DNA from: Legionella fallonii LLAP-10 | Lineage (GTDB): Bacteria; Pseudomonadota; Gammaproteobacteria; Legionellales; Legionellaceae | Length of the DNA: 64,000 bases | Direction of reading: 5' to 3' | Assembly: GCF_000953135.1 (NCBI RefSeq) | Contig: NZ_LN614827.1 | Coordinates: 301,001 to 365,000, forward strand | Shown here: positions 35,892 to 45,857 of the stretch, piece by piece | Numbering within the stretch: the stretch's first letter is position 1 | Layout: each line of letters begins with the position of its first letter | Made by a program: the position numbers and the translations under genes | Notes under the pieces: generated by a model | Seen by the model: only the letters and a program-made list of their open reading frames with translations | Told to the model about the DNA's origin: nothing | The model's database searches: none

Positions 35892-38800
35892 ATGACAAGT
35901 ACGATTAATATTCTTCAGGAATTGGATTTATGTTATGAAAAAAATCAATTACCTGTTATTGAGTCTTCTGTTGAGCCTAATGGGGGTGCTCTCAATGTAG
36001 AAAAGGCATTGAGCGATAATCCTGAGTGTTGGGAGACTATTAAAATAGGTGCCGCCCACCCGGAAAAGAAAACGATTGTTCTCAACTATAACGGGTCTGA
36101 TGAGCCAGATGGGCTGTATCTGAAAAAGAGAATCGTCAGTAAATTAATTGATGATGGCTTTATCATGTACTATCCAACAGCGGATGGATTGCAACCTATA
36201 ACAGAATCAACGGATATTGATGCCATTTTTCCTTGTGTGATGCCTGTTCTTCCTGCGCAAGAAAGCGACGTCGTAAAAAAATTAAATACAAGCCGCGAGC
36301 GCGTTGATTTTTTAGATGAATCTCGGTTAAGTCAGTTAAGCTCTAAAATTTTAGAGTCTCCTGATGTCTATTTTCATTTTGTGAATTTTCTCTTTTTGGA
36401 AGATCTTAATGCTCTTTATCAGGAGATGGGCTATTCAGAAGCAATAAACACTGAAGATAAAAGTGGCATTGAATGGGATTTTGCTTCATCTGAAAATGAA
36501 AGGGAGGTTGACGATTGGTCAAAACAGCGAGAGAAATTCGAGAAAAAAATTAAAGAAGTACACGATAAATATCAATTCCCACCCTGTTTCTTACCAGCAA
36601 CTAATAATTCTCCACTTTCTGGAGAGATAAGAGAGGGGCTCTATTTCAATTATGTATTAAGTCAGCATCCTGACTTAGTAAAAAAATTACGTCACTTAAA
36701 ATCAACTAATCGAGCATTGCCAGTAATTTCCTTTCTGAATAAAGCAGAAAATTTGAAGGCGCTCTCTGTAGAGAATTGTGATCCGCTCCCTGAAGAAGAG
36801 GATATTAAACTTCATAAAACTTCATTACGATATTTAAGCATTCAAGCAGAAACATTATCTGCAAAATTGCTATCAACGCTACTGAATAGTTCGCCCGAGT
36901 TGCATACTTTATGTATTTACTTAGCAGGGTTATATGAAAATGAATTTACTTTATATGAAAAAAGCTTAGCCAATTTAAAAAAGCTTGTTTTGGGAAGCGG
37001 AGTAGGCATAACAACGCAAAATTTAAAAGATTTATTGCAAGCGGCTCATAATATAAATGAACTAGAGCTTAGTCGTATTTATATAACAGATGAAGATGAA
37101 TCCTTTCAAATGCCTTCCAGGCCTTACCTAACGAAGATTGATATCCGGAATAAGACTTTTTCATTTGAGATGTTAAGCCGACTCATTGATGCAGCGCCTA
37201 ATCTTGAAGATTTATCGATTTCGGAAATAAATAATAACCTATTTGATCCCTCGCTGTTGACCATAAAAAATAAATTAAACAAGCTCAAGAATCTTGAAAT
37301 AACAACATCTACATTTGATGCAGAGCAACTTTTTTCTCTGTTACAATCGGCCCCGTTCTTAAATAAGCTGACATTTCATAGTTGTATTATTAATAATGAG
37401 CTGAATTTGCAAGCTAACTCTCTTCCTTTTTTAACTGAATTTGATGGAACCTACACTTATTTTACTTGCGAGCAATTAAAAAATATTTGGGATGCAGCGC
37501 CCAATTTAAGTAAAATTACCATTCATAAGCCTGATAATTTTTTTGAATTTCTCAAGAGTTTACCATCGGATTTTTTGCCTTCTTTAACATTTATTGATTT
37601 CCCATCGTCCAGGTTAACTTCTGCGGAATTAACCCAATTAATTAGGATAGCACCCAATCTGCAAAGAATTGTCTTTATCGCTCCAACAAATGATAAAGAG
37701 TTAAACACCCTTAATCTATTTAGGCAAAGCTACCCTCATATTTCCATTGACTGGGTTGCATGGTTGGCTCACGCAGAACAAAGCAATACTTATAATTCTC
37801 CTAGCAGTTTCCAGTCACTCGATGGGAAAATTGGTAAGGAGGAGGGAGTTCCCACTTTACCGGCTAGAACGTTATTTAAAACAAAAGGAGCAACGCAACC
37901 CCCTGTTTCTAGTTATCACCTTCATTCTTTGTCTTGGAATTCGTCTTATGGAATCTTTACCCCCATATATCCTAAGTCTATAAATCTGGAGTCAGTTGAT
38001 GAATCATTAAATTTAACCAATCAACAATTAGAAAAAGCATTTGAGACGCAAGAAGCGACCTCTAAACAGGTCTATGGGCAAATTAACTTTTTAAAACCAG
38101 CAATTAATCAATGGATGCAATTACCTGCTTTAAGCACGAGAGATGAACTAGTGCATTATGCAGTGGAGCATCCTGATTATGAGTTAAAGCGAGATAAGAG
38201 TTCAGGTTATTATTTCATTAAGTTTCATCAGCCTATTAAATCTTGTATTGTAAATTACCTTCTTAAACCAGGCTCGGATCAGGACGAGGTTCTTTGTGAA
38301 AAAATTGCAAAAGAACATCTTGAATGGATAGCCCAGCTGTCATTTGCCCCCCAGGGAAATTTAATCGATTCAGAATCTTATCACAACTTGTTACAGCTTG
38401 ATGTTTCATCACGTATCCGTGTTTTAGCATCATTTTGCCAGTTTCAAAAAACTTCAGCCCCCGAAGATCTTAGCGGAGATACTGTTGATATTCTTAATGG
38501 CTTGCTTCAAGTACAAGCTGGGGTATGCCGACATAGGGCGCAATTATTTGTTGCTCTAGCGAGTGAATTAGGAATAGATGCTAGTTTAATCGATAATGAT
38601 GTACATCAATTTGTCCGGGTACATTATCATGAGGCTACGTTTACCATAGATTTAGGTGGCGGTGAGGCCGATGTTCTGGAGCTACCCATGCCTGCAGTGA
38701 CTACTAACGGGGTGCAACAGCCAAAAAAACAGGTGAAAGCTAAAAAACAGGTTCTTCCTTTATCTACTAACAATAGATTTCAAACATGGAATAGCGTCCC

Positions 38801-41800
38801 TATTGCTACGAATAATCCAGAGGACTTAGTGACACTGCTCACGGCTAAAGATGCTTTTGCCAGACGGTGGCTTATTTTCAAAGAACGCAAGGAAATTGAA
38901 ACACTACATCATCTTTCATTAGCCGCCCAAAATACCTTTTTCTCACGTGATCTAGATTCTTTGCGTCTGCAAAATCTCCGTATAGACCAAGGTAAAGAAC
39001 AATGGGTAGATAGTCCCGTGAGTTTATTTTTAAAAGAAGCAGTTTTAAATCCTAAGCAATCTTATACCTGGTTTGTTGATTGGTCAGATCCCAAGGCGAG
39101 GCATGTGGGGTTAAATAGCATTATTGATAATGATCGTCGTAATCTACATGGTTTGGATATTCCGCCTAATGTACATATAGTGGTGGTATCAAATCAAAGC
39201 TCAGCTTATAAAATGGGTGATGATTTTTATTCTCGTTTTGATGCGATAAGCCAAGCACCAGAGCTTCCTTTGTTAAACTGGCCTGAAGTGAAGTTAAATC
39301 AACCAATACAGGAGCATGATGTTTTGTTCCCTTATTCTTTGGGTTGGGAGTCTACTTTAATAGGACGACCTATTTTTGATGATGGCGTTTTGGGAATAGT
39401 CCCTGGTGCTCTAATGAACGCTGCTCAAAAAGAAATTTGCAAATTAACGTTACATAATGCCCCTTTGGATGATCCTAAATTTCGTTTTTTTATCAATGAG
39501 TTATTAGTAAAAAAACGTTTTTTCTTTAATGGCGAGTGGCAAAAAGTACCTAACGGTTTTCATATTGATTTTGCCATGCCAGATTTAAGTGTTTATCCTG
39601 CCATTCAACCGCCCAAGGCAGAACCAGAGCAAGTCCGTGTGCTGAATCAAGCGACGTTGACCTTGTTTTTTAAGCAATACAAAATTACGAACAAGCAGAC
39701 ATTGAAGCCTTTACCCGGTTTTTTTGCATCACATCATTCACTTGAGTTAGTTGTCACCGATAATTTATCTGAAATCCAGTGGTATAGCTTGTTGAAAGAA
39801 GCTCAAGAGCATCAATGTGCTTTAACTATCAAAGCAACACCCAAGGTTTTTGTTCCTGAGCCATTAAGAGAGAAGGTGATGCCCATCGTTGCGTTAGAAT
39901 CTTCTAATCTTTTGATTCTTTCCACCGATAAAGACGATGAAGAAGAGCGTAGAAAGAAAAAAGGGGCTCTTACCATTAACGTGGATACAAAAACCAGTTT
40001 TAACAGTTTGTTTTACCATGTTGATTTAAAGAATAGGAAGTTCACAGGGCAGGAAACTCAATTATTAGCAGCGATTAGATCGGCGCGACCTATTATTCTT
40101 AAAGGACAGTTTTCTCCCCTTCTTGCCCAGCAGTTGCAATCACTTTTTATCAATCCACCTTTTTTATGGATTAATGGGGAGCCCGTTTCTGTAAGTAATA
40201 TGACGATTATCACTGATGATGCAACTCCTTTTAAAGCGATTAGTCCTATTGCTCATGTCTATAAACCTGAAGATGATTTTCGTCGATTAGAGAAGCAATT
40301 AGCTCAACGTTTGCAACAAACCTATCAAGAGTTGAAGTGGGCACCTTGTCATAGCCATTTTCTTGATTTGCCCGAAGATGAGGCACAACAAGAGAGCTGG
40401 GTTAACTGCTTGATCAAACGTTTGCAATGGGGCTCGGGAGCACTCCCTAATAAGGCTGAGCCGACAACACCGCAAGAGCTATTTGATTATTTAGAGCAAA
40501 AGAATATGGCCTTTTTAATCAGCAAAACGGGGGCTGGGAAAAGTCATTTTGTGCAAAAAACACTGTTTAATTATGGAAAATCAATTAATAGGCCGATTAA
40601 AATTTATTATGAATTAACTTCGTTGAAAGCGTTTCTTGCTCACCAGGAAACCAGCCAACCCATTTTATTTCTCGATGAAGCTAATTTGTCTAACGAACAT
40701 TATTTGTTACTCGAGGCTATAGTGCGGGGTGATAAAGAATTTTGGTTTGAGGGAGAGTGTTATCCATTAAGGGGGCATAAAATTATCTTTGCGGGTAATC
40801 CTACTCACTATGAAGGGCGTTTTGCTCCTGATTTGTTAAAACGATTCCCTAATTATTTTCCTTTTCAGGGAGAATCCATAGAAAAAATAATAGGTCCATT
40901 ACTGAGTCATTATGAACAGAGTAAGCAATTAATGGCGCTTATAAAACATTATTATACTAAAGCGCAAGAAGCAGGATTGAATATTTCTTCACGCAATGCC
41001 CAAATGAGTTGCTTGCGCTTTTTAATCTTAAAAGAGTCTCCGCAAACTAAGATGATGCAAGATGATTTTTTAATGCGTTATGCTCTATTAAGTGAAATTA
41101 AAACCTTAGCCTTAGATCAAAAACGAAGCCAGGAACTACGCAAAGACATCAAACAGATAACAGGCTGGAAAGGGAATAAAAAACAGATAAAAGCGATGGC
41201 ATTGCAGTCATTACCGCAAACAGAGAATAAACTGTATGTCTGGACGTCTTCGCGAGTTAGTGCTGTATTTACTATCGACATCTTAATGAAGCTCAGAGAA
41301 AAGAAAATAAAAGGTGAGTTAGCACAAGAGCTTGGCATCAATGGTATGCTTCTTGAGAGCGATCCTGGGCATGGTAAGAGTCAATTGATTTTTTCATTAT
41401 TACGGGCTAAAAGTATCGATTATGTTGTGATTAAAGCAACGGAGCCTAAAGACTTAGAAGCACAACTTCTGGATGCCTTTCATCACGGGCTAGTGGCTTT
41501 TTGTGATGAATTCAATACCAAGGTTAATGAGAAACTGATGAATGCATTGCTTTCTGGATATGATCTTGATGGCAATCCCCCTAAGGTTTCAGGTTTTTGC
41601 TTACTGGGGGCGCAAAATCCGCATCATAAATTTATGGATAGGACTCCTTTGTCAGATGCTCTTGATAATCGACTGATATTGCAGGAGCTAGTCCATTATA
41701 GTGTACAAGAGCTGCAGCAAATTTTAGTTGAACGATTCCATCTAGAACCTTCCGAAGCATTGGTATTGAGTGAGGAATACACTTCCGCACGTGATTATGC

Positions 41801-41903
41801 GGAACAATTAGGTTTATTCCCAGCCCCCAATCCTAGGAATTTAATCAATACGGTCGAGGGGGAGTTAAATCGGAAGGGCTCATTAGTAATGGGCAAGGCC
41901 TAG
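35892..41903 (+). CDS. Giant LRR / transglutaminase-like / double AAA+ ATPase protein
   Basis: 2003 residues, no signal peptide. Residues ~310-630 are leucine-rich repeats of the ribonuclease-inhibitor type (units such as LLDAAPNLEDLSIS and LLQSAPFLNKLTFHS). Around 870-925 is a transglutaminase/protease-like core: GVCRHRAQLF with C879, VHQF with H905 and TIDLGGG with D920, a complete Cys-His-Asp triad. Two AAA+ modules follow: SKTGAGKSH (K1550) with ILFLDEAN (D1595), and SDPGHGKSQ (K1829) with FCDEFN (D1872), both like MoxR/midasin-type ATPases. The middle (950-1500) is unassigned. The LRR arrangement suggests binding to a protein target. A translocated effector is plausible from context (inference). 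Only a weak ribosome site precedes the ATG. Confidence 0.8.
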   Translation: MTSTINILQELDLCYEKNQLPVIESSVEPNGGALNVEKALSDNPECWETIKIGAAHPEKKTIVLNYNGSDEPDGLYLKKRIVSKLIDDGFIMYYPTADGLQPITESTDIDAIFPCVMPVLPAQESDVVKKLNTSRERVDFLDESRLSQLSSKILESPDVYFHFVNFLFLEDLNALYQEMGYSEAINTEDKSGIEWDFASSENEREVDDWSKQREKFEKKIKEVHDKYQFPPCFLPATNNSPLSGEIREGLYFNYVLSQHPDLVKKLRHLKSTNRALPVISFLNKAENLKALSVENCDPLPEEEDIKLHKTSLRYLSIQAETLSAKLLSTLLNSSPELHTLCIYLAGLYENEFTLYEKSLANLKKLVLGSGVGITTQNLKDLLQAAHNINELELSRIYITDEDESFQMPSRPYLTKIDIRNKTFSFEMLSRLIDAAPNLEDLSISEINNNLFDPSLLTIKNKLNKLKNLEITTSTFDAEQLFSLLQSAPFLNKLTFHSCIINNELNLQANSLPFLTEFDGTYTYFTCEQLKNIWDAAPNLSKITIHKPDNFFEFLKSLPSDFLPSLTFIDFPSSRLTSAELTQLIRIAPNLQRIVFIAPTNDKELNTLNLFRQSYPHISIDWVAWLAHAEQSNTYNSPSSFQSLDGKIGKEEGVPTLPARTLFKTKGATQPPVSSYHLHSLSWNSSYGIFTPIYPKSINLESVDESLNLTNQQLEKAFETQEATSKQVYGQINFLKPAINQWMQLPALSTRDELVHYAVEHPDYELKRDKSSGYYFIKFHQPIKSCIVNYLLKPGSDQDEVLCEKIAKEHLEWIAQLSFAPQGNLIDSESYHNLLQLDVSSRIRVLASFCQFQKTSAPEDLSGDTVDILNGLLQVQAGVCRHRAQLFVALASELGIDASLIDNDVHQFVRVHYHEATFTIDLGGGEADVLELPMPAVTTNGVQQPKKQVKAKKQVLPLSTNNRFQTWNSVPIATNNPEDLVTLLTAKDAFARRWLIFKERKEIETLHHLSLAAQNTFFSRDLDSLRLQNLRIDQGKEQWVDSPVSLFLKEAVLNPKQSYTWFVDWSDPKARHVGLNSIIDNDRRNLHGLDIPPNVHIVVVSNQSSAYKMGDDFYSRFDAISQAPELPLLNWPEVKLNQPIQEHDVLFPYSLGWESTLIGRPIFDDGVLGIVPGALMNAAQKEICKLTLHNAPLDDPKFRFFINELLVKKRFFFNGEWQKVPNGFHIDFAMPDLSVYPAIQPPKAEPEQVRVLNQATLTLFFKQYKITNKQTLKPLPGFFASHHSLELVVTDNLSEIQWYSLLKEAQEHQCALTIKATPKVFVPEPLREKVMPIVALESSNLLILSTDKDDEEERRKKKGALTINVDTKTSFNSLFYHVDLKNRKFTGQETQLLAAIRSARPIILKGQFSPLLAQQLQSLFINPPFLWINGEPVSVSNMTIITDDATPFKAISPIAHVYKPEDDFRRLEKQLAQRLQQTYQELKWAPCHSHFLDLPEDEAQQESWVNCLIKRLQWGSGALPNKAEPTTPQELFDYLEQKNMAFLISKTGAGKSHFVQKTLFNYGKSINRPIKIYYELTSLKAFLAHQETSQPILFLDEANLSNEHYLLLEAIVRGDKEFWFEGECYPLRGHKIIFAGNPTHYEGRFAPDLLKRFPNYFPFQGESIEKIIGPLLSHYEQSKQLMALIKHYYTKAQEAGLNISSRNAQMSCLRFLILKESPQTKMMQDDFLMRYALLSEIKTLALDQKRSQELRKDIKQITGWKGNKKQIKAMALQSLPQTENKLYVWTSSRVSAVFTIDILMKLREKKIKGELAQELGINGMLLESDPGHGKSQLIFSLLRAKSIDYVVIKATEPKDLEAQLLDAFHHGLVAFCDEFNTKVNEKLMNALLSGYDLDGNPPKVSGFCLLGAQNPHHKFMDRTPLSDALDNRLILQELVHYSVQELQQILVERFHLEPSEALVLSEEYTSARDYAEQLGLFPAPNPRNLINTVEGELNRKGSLVMGKA

Positions 41904-42031
41904 TGCAGCATGCCATCAATTTCAGTGATTTCAAAAAAATGTCCATGGAGGTTCATTGGGTGCGCCATTCCAGTTTTATTAATAAACACTAATTCTACTC
42001 GTTTATTTGGAGAAGCCATTATCGGCCTCAT
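41900..42031 (-). pseudogene. C-terminal fragment of a multicopper oxidase
   Basis: On the minus strand a 43-codon open stretch reads MRPIMASPNKRVELVF, then INKTGMAHPMNLHGHFFEI and TEIDGMLH before a stop. The HPMNLHGHFFEI piece is the copper-ligand motif HPxHLHG of the last cupredoxin domain of multicopper oxidases, with one His replaced by Asn. The frame is closed by a stop just upstream and no other domain remains, so it is a gene remnant. Its stop codon overlaps the last codons of the giant AAA+ gene. Confidence 0.75.
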
Positions 42032-42212
42032 ATCGAGCTAAGCTTGATTATTAATGGTTCAGATATAGTTTTTCATATCTCTTTCGAGGCAGATATTGTT
42101 GGTTTCTTGGGGCACTTTTTCTGCGCATATTTGATGAAAGTATAGAATAGGTTTATGGTTTATGGCGGAATAGACCAAATCAAACTTAGAGAACTGCATT
42201 AAGGAGAATTGC

Positions 42213-43409
42213 ATGTTAAATCAGTCAAAACAAAAAATAGTCTGTGTGCTTTATGACGATCCTAAAAATGGTTTTCCACCACGTTATGCTCGTGATTCCA
42301 TTCCTGAATTGATGCGCTATCCGGATGGCCAGTCTCTACCAAGTCCAAAGGCAATAGATTTTAAACCAGGAGAACTGTTAGGCTCGGTTAGTGGCGGTTT
42401 AGGTTTAAGATCTTTTCTTGAAGGATTAGGGCATGATTTTGTCGTGACCAGTGATAAAGAAGGGCCTCAATCAGTTTTTGCACAAGAATTAAAAGATGCC
42501 AATATAGTGATTTCTCAACCTTTTTGGCCTGCTTATTTAACTCGCGAACGAATAGAGCAAGCCCCTAATTTGCGACTGGCTATTACCGCTGGTATAGGTT
42601 CCGATCACGTTGATTTAGAGGCAGCCAAAGAACATAACATTACTGTATGTGAAGTTACTTTTTGTAATAGCATTAGTGTTGCAGAACACGCGGTCATGAT
42701 GATTTTAGCCTTAGTACGTGATTTTATACCTCAATATAAGACGGTAGTTGATGGGGGATGGGATATTGCTGACTGCGTAAGCCGCTCTTATGATCTCGAA
42801 GGAATGCAAGTCGGATGTGTGGCTGCTGGACGTATTGGCTTGGCTGTTTTAAAACGGTTAAAACCTTTTGATGTGGGATTACATTATACAGACAAGCATC
42901 GACTTCCTATTCAAGTAGAGCAAGAGTTAAATCTTACCTTCCATCCAACGGTAGAGTCTTTAGTGACACGCTGTGATGTAGTTTCCATTCATTGTCCCCT
43001 ACACCCAGAGACAGAACATTTATTTGATGATCAATTAATCAAAAAAATGAAACGTGGTGCTTATTTGATTAATACGGCGCGCGGCAAAATCTGTGATAGA
43101 GATGCTATTGCTAAGGCACTGGAGTCCGGACAATTAGCTGGTTACGCTGGCGATGTTTGGTTTCCTCAACCTCCATCAAGTAGTCACCCCTGGCGTTTTA
43201 TGCCCCATCACGCAATGACTCCTCATACTTCAGGCACCTCATTATCCGCTCAAGCACGGTATGCCGCCGGGGTAAGAGAAATATTGGAGTGTTGGTTTAC
43301 CAATAAGCCAATAAGAAATGAGTACTTGATTATGCAACATGGTCATTTAGCTGGAGTAGGAGCCCATTCTTATAGTGAGGGTAATACCACTATAGGTGTA
43401 GATGTGTAG
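42213..43409 (+). CDS. fdh: NAD-dependent formate dehydrogenase
   Basis: 398 residues, the length of the Pseudomonas-type single-subunit enzyme. Family signs: GFPPRYARDSIPELMRYPDG near the N-terminus, substrate-site QPFWPAYLTRERI, AITAGIGSDHVDL, NAD loop VAAGRIGLAVLKRL, LINTARGKICDRDAI with the catalytic Arg, and PHTSGTSLSAQARYAAG with the catalytic His. It oxidises formate to CO2 with NAD+ in the cytoplasm. AAGGAG precedes the ATG. Confidence 0.95.
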   Translation: MLNQSKQKIVCVLYDDPKNGFPPRYARDSIPELMRYPDGQSLPSPKAIDFKPGELLGSVSGGLGLRSFLEGLGHDFVVTSDKEGPQSVFAQELKDANIVISQPFWPAYLTRERIEQAPNLRLAITAGIGSDHVDLEAAKEHNITVCEVTFCNSISVAEHAVMMILALVRDFIPQYKTVVDGGWDIADCVSRSYDLEGMQVGCVAAGRIGLAVLKRLKPFDVGLHYTDKHRLPIQVEQELNLTFHPTVESLVTRCDVVSIHCPLHPETEHLFDDQLIKKMKRGAYLINTARGKICDRDAIAKALESGQLAGYAGDVWFPQPPSSSHPWRFMPHHAMTPHTSGTSLSAQARYAAGVREILECWFTNKPIRNEYLIMQHGHLAGVGAHSYSEGNTTIGVDV

Positions 43410-43734
43410 CGGTTTCTATTTAAATGAAGTCAATCTATTGTTGGTCGGGTTCTTGGCCCAATGGCGCTACCTTAAGAAAAGGAAGAAAAAATCGTAGCCC
43501 GTATTAGTGCAGCATAATACGGGAATACCCTAGCTCAGTGCACTGAAATCCCGGATTACGCTGCGCTCATCCAGGCTACAAAAACTTAAGGTAGCGCCAT
43601 TGGGTTCTTGGCCTAATGGCAGTACCATTAGGCCCATATCTAGTTCTTATTAATATACAAGAATCCAAGAAGCTTTTTTGCGGTTTAAAAGTTATTGTCT
43701 ACACTTTAGATATAAAATGACAAGGGAGTCGAGC
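43410..43734. other. Intergenic region with palindromic repeat
   Basis: Nearly filled by the element at 43447-43634; the rest carries the promoter region of the YbjQ-domain gene. No further gene seen. Confidence 0.6.
43447..43634. repeat. Composite palindromic element with direct and inverted repeats
   Basis: A perfect 20-bp inverted repeat (cccaatggcgctaccttaag at 43457-43476, complement at 43585-43604) encloses an inner palindrome (gtagcc near 43495 to ggctac at 43578). A 19-bp direct repeat (gggttcttggcc[c/t]aatggc at 43447-43465 and 43602-43620, one mismatch) flanks it, and a perfect 10-bp hairpin (43610-43634) closes the right side. No coding capacity. Confidence 0.8.
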
Positions 43735-44994
43735 ATGACCATCACTACGGGTTTATCTGGGAATGAAGTCTATTGTCTCGCAAAGAAAAATTATACCCCT
43801 GGTTCTATTGTTGTTGGTAATAGTGTTCACTCCTTAGGCATTATTGGTAGCGTTGGCTCGGGATTAAAAGCTATGCTGGGAGGAGAGCTGCAACAAATCA
43901 CCACACTTATTGAAGAGGGGCGAGAAACAGCCTATAAACGGATGTTAGAGGAGGCGACTACGAATGGGGTAACAGGCATTACTGGTGTTACCAGTCAATT
44001 GATTATTCATGGCTCCAATATTGAATTTTTATCGATAGGCTCTGGAATTAATGCTGGCAGTACCGCAAGCAAAGAGAAATTTTCAACTTCCGATGATGGT
44101 CAAGAACTCTATGCGCAATTAGATGCAGGGTATAAACCTATTTGTTTTTCCTTTGGTAACGTTGCATACTCCATGGGCTTAGGGCGTGGAATTTTAGGTG
44201 CTCTAAAAACCTTTGGCCGTGGTGAAATAAAAGAGTATTCTGATATTTTCAATAGAACGAGGCATTTGGCTTTAAACCGTATTATTGCTCATGCCAAGCA
44301 ATATAAAGCTAATGCTGTACTGGGAATAAAAACTACGGTACTCCCATTCGGTGGGGTCAGCGAGATGCTGATGATAGGCACTGCTTCTTATAACCCTCAG
44401 TTGAAATTAACTATTGGCAGTGTGGATAGTGATGATGATTTTAATACTGCTAAAGATTATATAGTCAGCAGCGATATGACTAATATTGAAATGTGGAATA
44501 TGGCGAATATGGGATATGCGCCAATGAAGTTACTATTAGGTACTTCCGTATATTCACTGGGGCTGGTTGGTGGCATTACCTCTGCTTTAAAATCTTTTTT
44601 TAGAGGAGAAATTAACGAGTTAACGCGAATGATTTATGCTGCACGAGAACATGCCTTAGGTTTAATCACCGATGAGGCCAAAGCCATAGGCGCGGATGAC
44701 ATTATTGGGGTAAAAACCTATGTGTATCAATTGGGCAATGGTCTTGTCGAATTCTTAGCTATTGGTACTGCAGTAAAAAAATCTTCTCGCATTAAAACCG
44801 AGTCAGAACAACTTACTCCTCAAGCTATTGTTGTCGATAAAGATACGTTTTATGATTCAACTAATGTGGACAGCCTAACCGTAGATGTTAACCGCGGAGC
44901 AAAACCAATAAATCGCGGCTCTACGTCTTTTTTACTTCCAGCATTGATTATTATTATTTTATTCATTTCATTTTTTTGGCAGATATTTCATTAG
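43735..44994 (+). CDS. Three-domain YbjQ (UPF0145)-like membrane-anchored protein
   Basis: 419 residues from the ATG at 43735 (GGGAG 6 bases upstream). Three YbjQ-like domains lie at ~9-104, 121-218 and 248-347, each with G.S.HSLG..G.....K....GE then AR..A......A...GA..I.G(I/V)K and an ending FL.IG(T/S). Residues ~397-415 (LLPALIIIILFISFFWQI) form a C-terminal membrane anchor. Single-domain YbjQ proteins are about 100 residues and of uncertain function (heavy-metal-binding-like or pentameric). The tail-anchored triple form is unusual. Confidence 0.85.
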   Translation: MTITTGLSGNEVYCLAKKNYTPGSIVVGNSVHSLGIIGSVGSGLKAMLGGELQQITTLIEEGRETAYKRMLEEATTNGVTGITGVTSQLIIHGSNIEFLSIGSGINAGSTASKEKFSTSDDGQELYAQLDAGYKPICFSFGNVAYSMGLGRGILGALKTFGRGEIKEYSDIFNRTRHLALNRIIAHAKQYKANAVLGIKTTVLPFGGVSEMLMIGTASYNPQLKLTIGSVDSDDDFNTAKDYIVSSDMTNIEMWNMANMGYAPMKLLLGTSVYSLGLVGGITSALKSFFRGEINELTRMIYAAREHALGLITDEAKAIGADDIIGVKTYVYQLGNGLVEFLAIGTAVKKSSRIKTESEQLTPQAIVVDKDTFYDSTNVDSLTVDVNRGAKPINRGSTSFLLPALIIIILFISFFWQIFH

Positions 44995-45077
44995 TCTGTA
45001 ATGATGCCTTCTTTGAAGGGATGTTCCTTGTGTCACTATGCAATTAAGCAACGAGTTATTGGTAAGAAGAGGTATAT

Positions 45078-45857
45078 ATGAATGTATTGACAGATAAAAC
45101 CATTTTAATAACGGGTGCTTCAAGTGGTATAGGCGAGTCTTGTGCGCGCTTATTTGCAAGTCAAGGTGCTAGACTCATTTTAAGTGCTCGTCGTGTGGAG
45201 CGTTTAGAAGAGCTTGCTCAGAAATTATCTCATCAGCATAATAAAGAACACTATATTTTACCTCTAGATATACGTAATAAGGCAATGGTAAAAAAGCAAT
45301 TAGAAACTTTACCCAGTGAATTGCAGGCCATCGATATACTAATTAACAATGCTGGCTTAGCTTTAGATACGTTACCGATACAACAAGGTATTGAAGATCA
45401 TTGGGATACAATGATTGACACCAATATTAAAGGACTGTTGTATGTCAGTCGTGCGGTAATACCAGGTATGTTAGAGCGAGGAACAGGACATGTAATCAAT
45501 GTTGGTTCCATTGCCGGACATGAATGTTACCCCAATGGTAATGTGTATTGCGCCACTAAATCGGCAGTTCATGCCATTTCAAAATCAATGCGATTAGATC
45601 TTTTAGGAAGTTCTATTCGCGTTACAGAGATAGCACCAGGAGCTGTGCACACAGAGTTTAGTGAGGTGCGTTGGAATGATAAGCAAAAAGCTTCTGATTT
45701 TTATAAAGATTTTGAGCCTTTAATTGCTCAAGACATTTCTGATGCTATTTTTTATTGCATCACTCGTCCAGCACACGTGAATATTGAAGAGATGATCATT
45801 ATGCCTACTGTACAGGCTTCAGCTAATCACTTATTTAGAGGCTCTAACAATAAATAG
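45078..45857 (+). CDS. Short-chain dehydrogenase, YdfG-like (3-hydroxy acid / serine dehydrogenase)
   Basis: 259 residues with a full SDR set: TGASSGIG, NNAGLA, NVGSIAGHE and catalytic YCATK. The C-terminal part (RVTEIAPGAVHTEFSEVRW...) matches YdfG-type NADP-dependent 3-hydroxy acid dehydrogenases. Substrate not determined. Confidence 0.88.
   Translation: MNVLTDKTILITGASSGIGESCARLFASQGARLILSARRVERLEELAQKLSHQHNKEHYILPLDIRNKAMVKKQLETLPSELQAIDILINNAGLALDTLPIQQGIEDHWDTMIDTNIKGLLYVSRAVIPGMLERGTGHVINVGSIAGHECYPNGNVYCATKSAVHAISKSMRLDLLGSSIRVTEIAPGAVHTEFSEVRWNDKQKASDFYKDFEPLIAQDISDAIFYCITRPAHVNIEEMIIMPTVQASANHLFRGSNNK

Noticed and set aside
41900..42031. Functional small copper protein
   Set aside because: One copper ligand is changed, there is no signal peptide, and the stop lies inside the neighbouring gene; a remnant is more likely.
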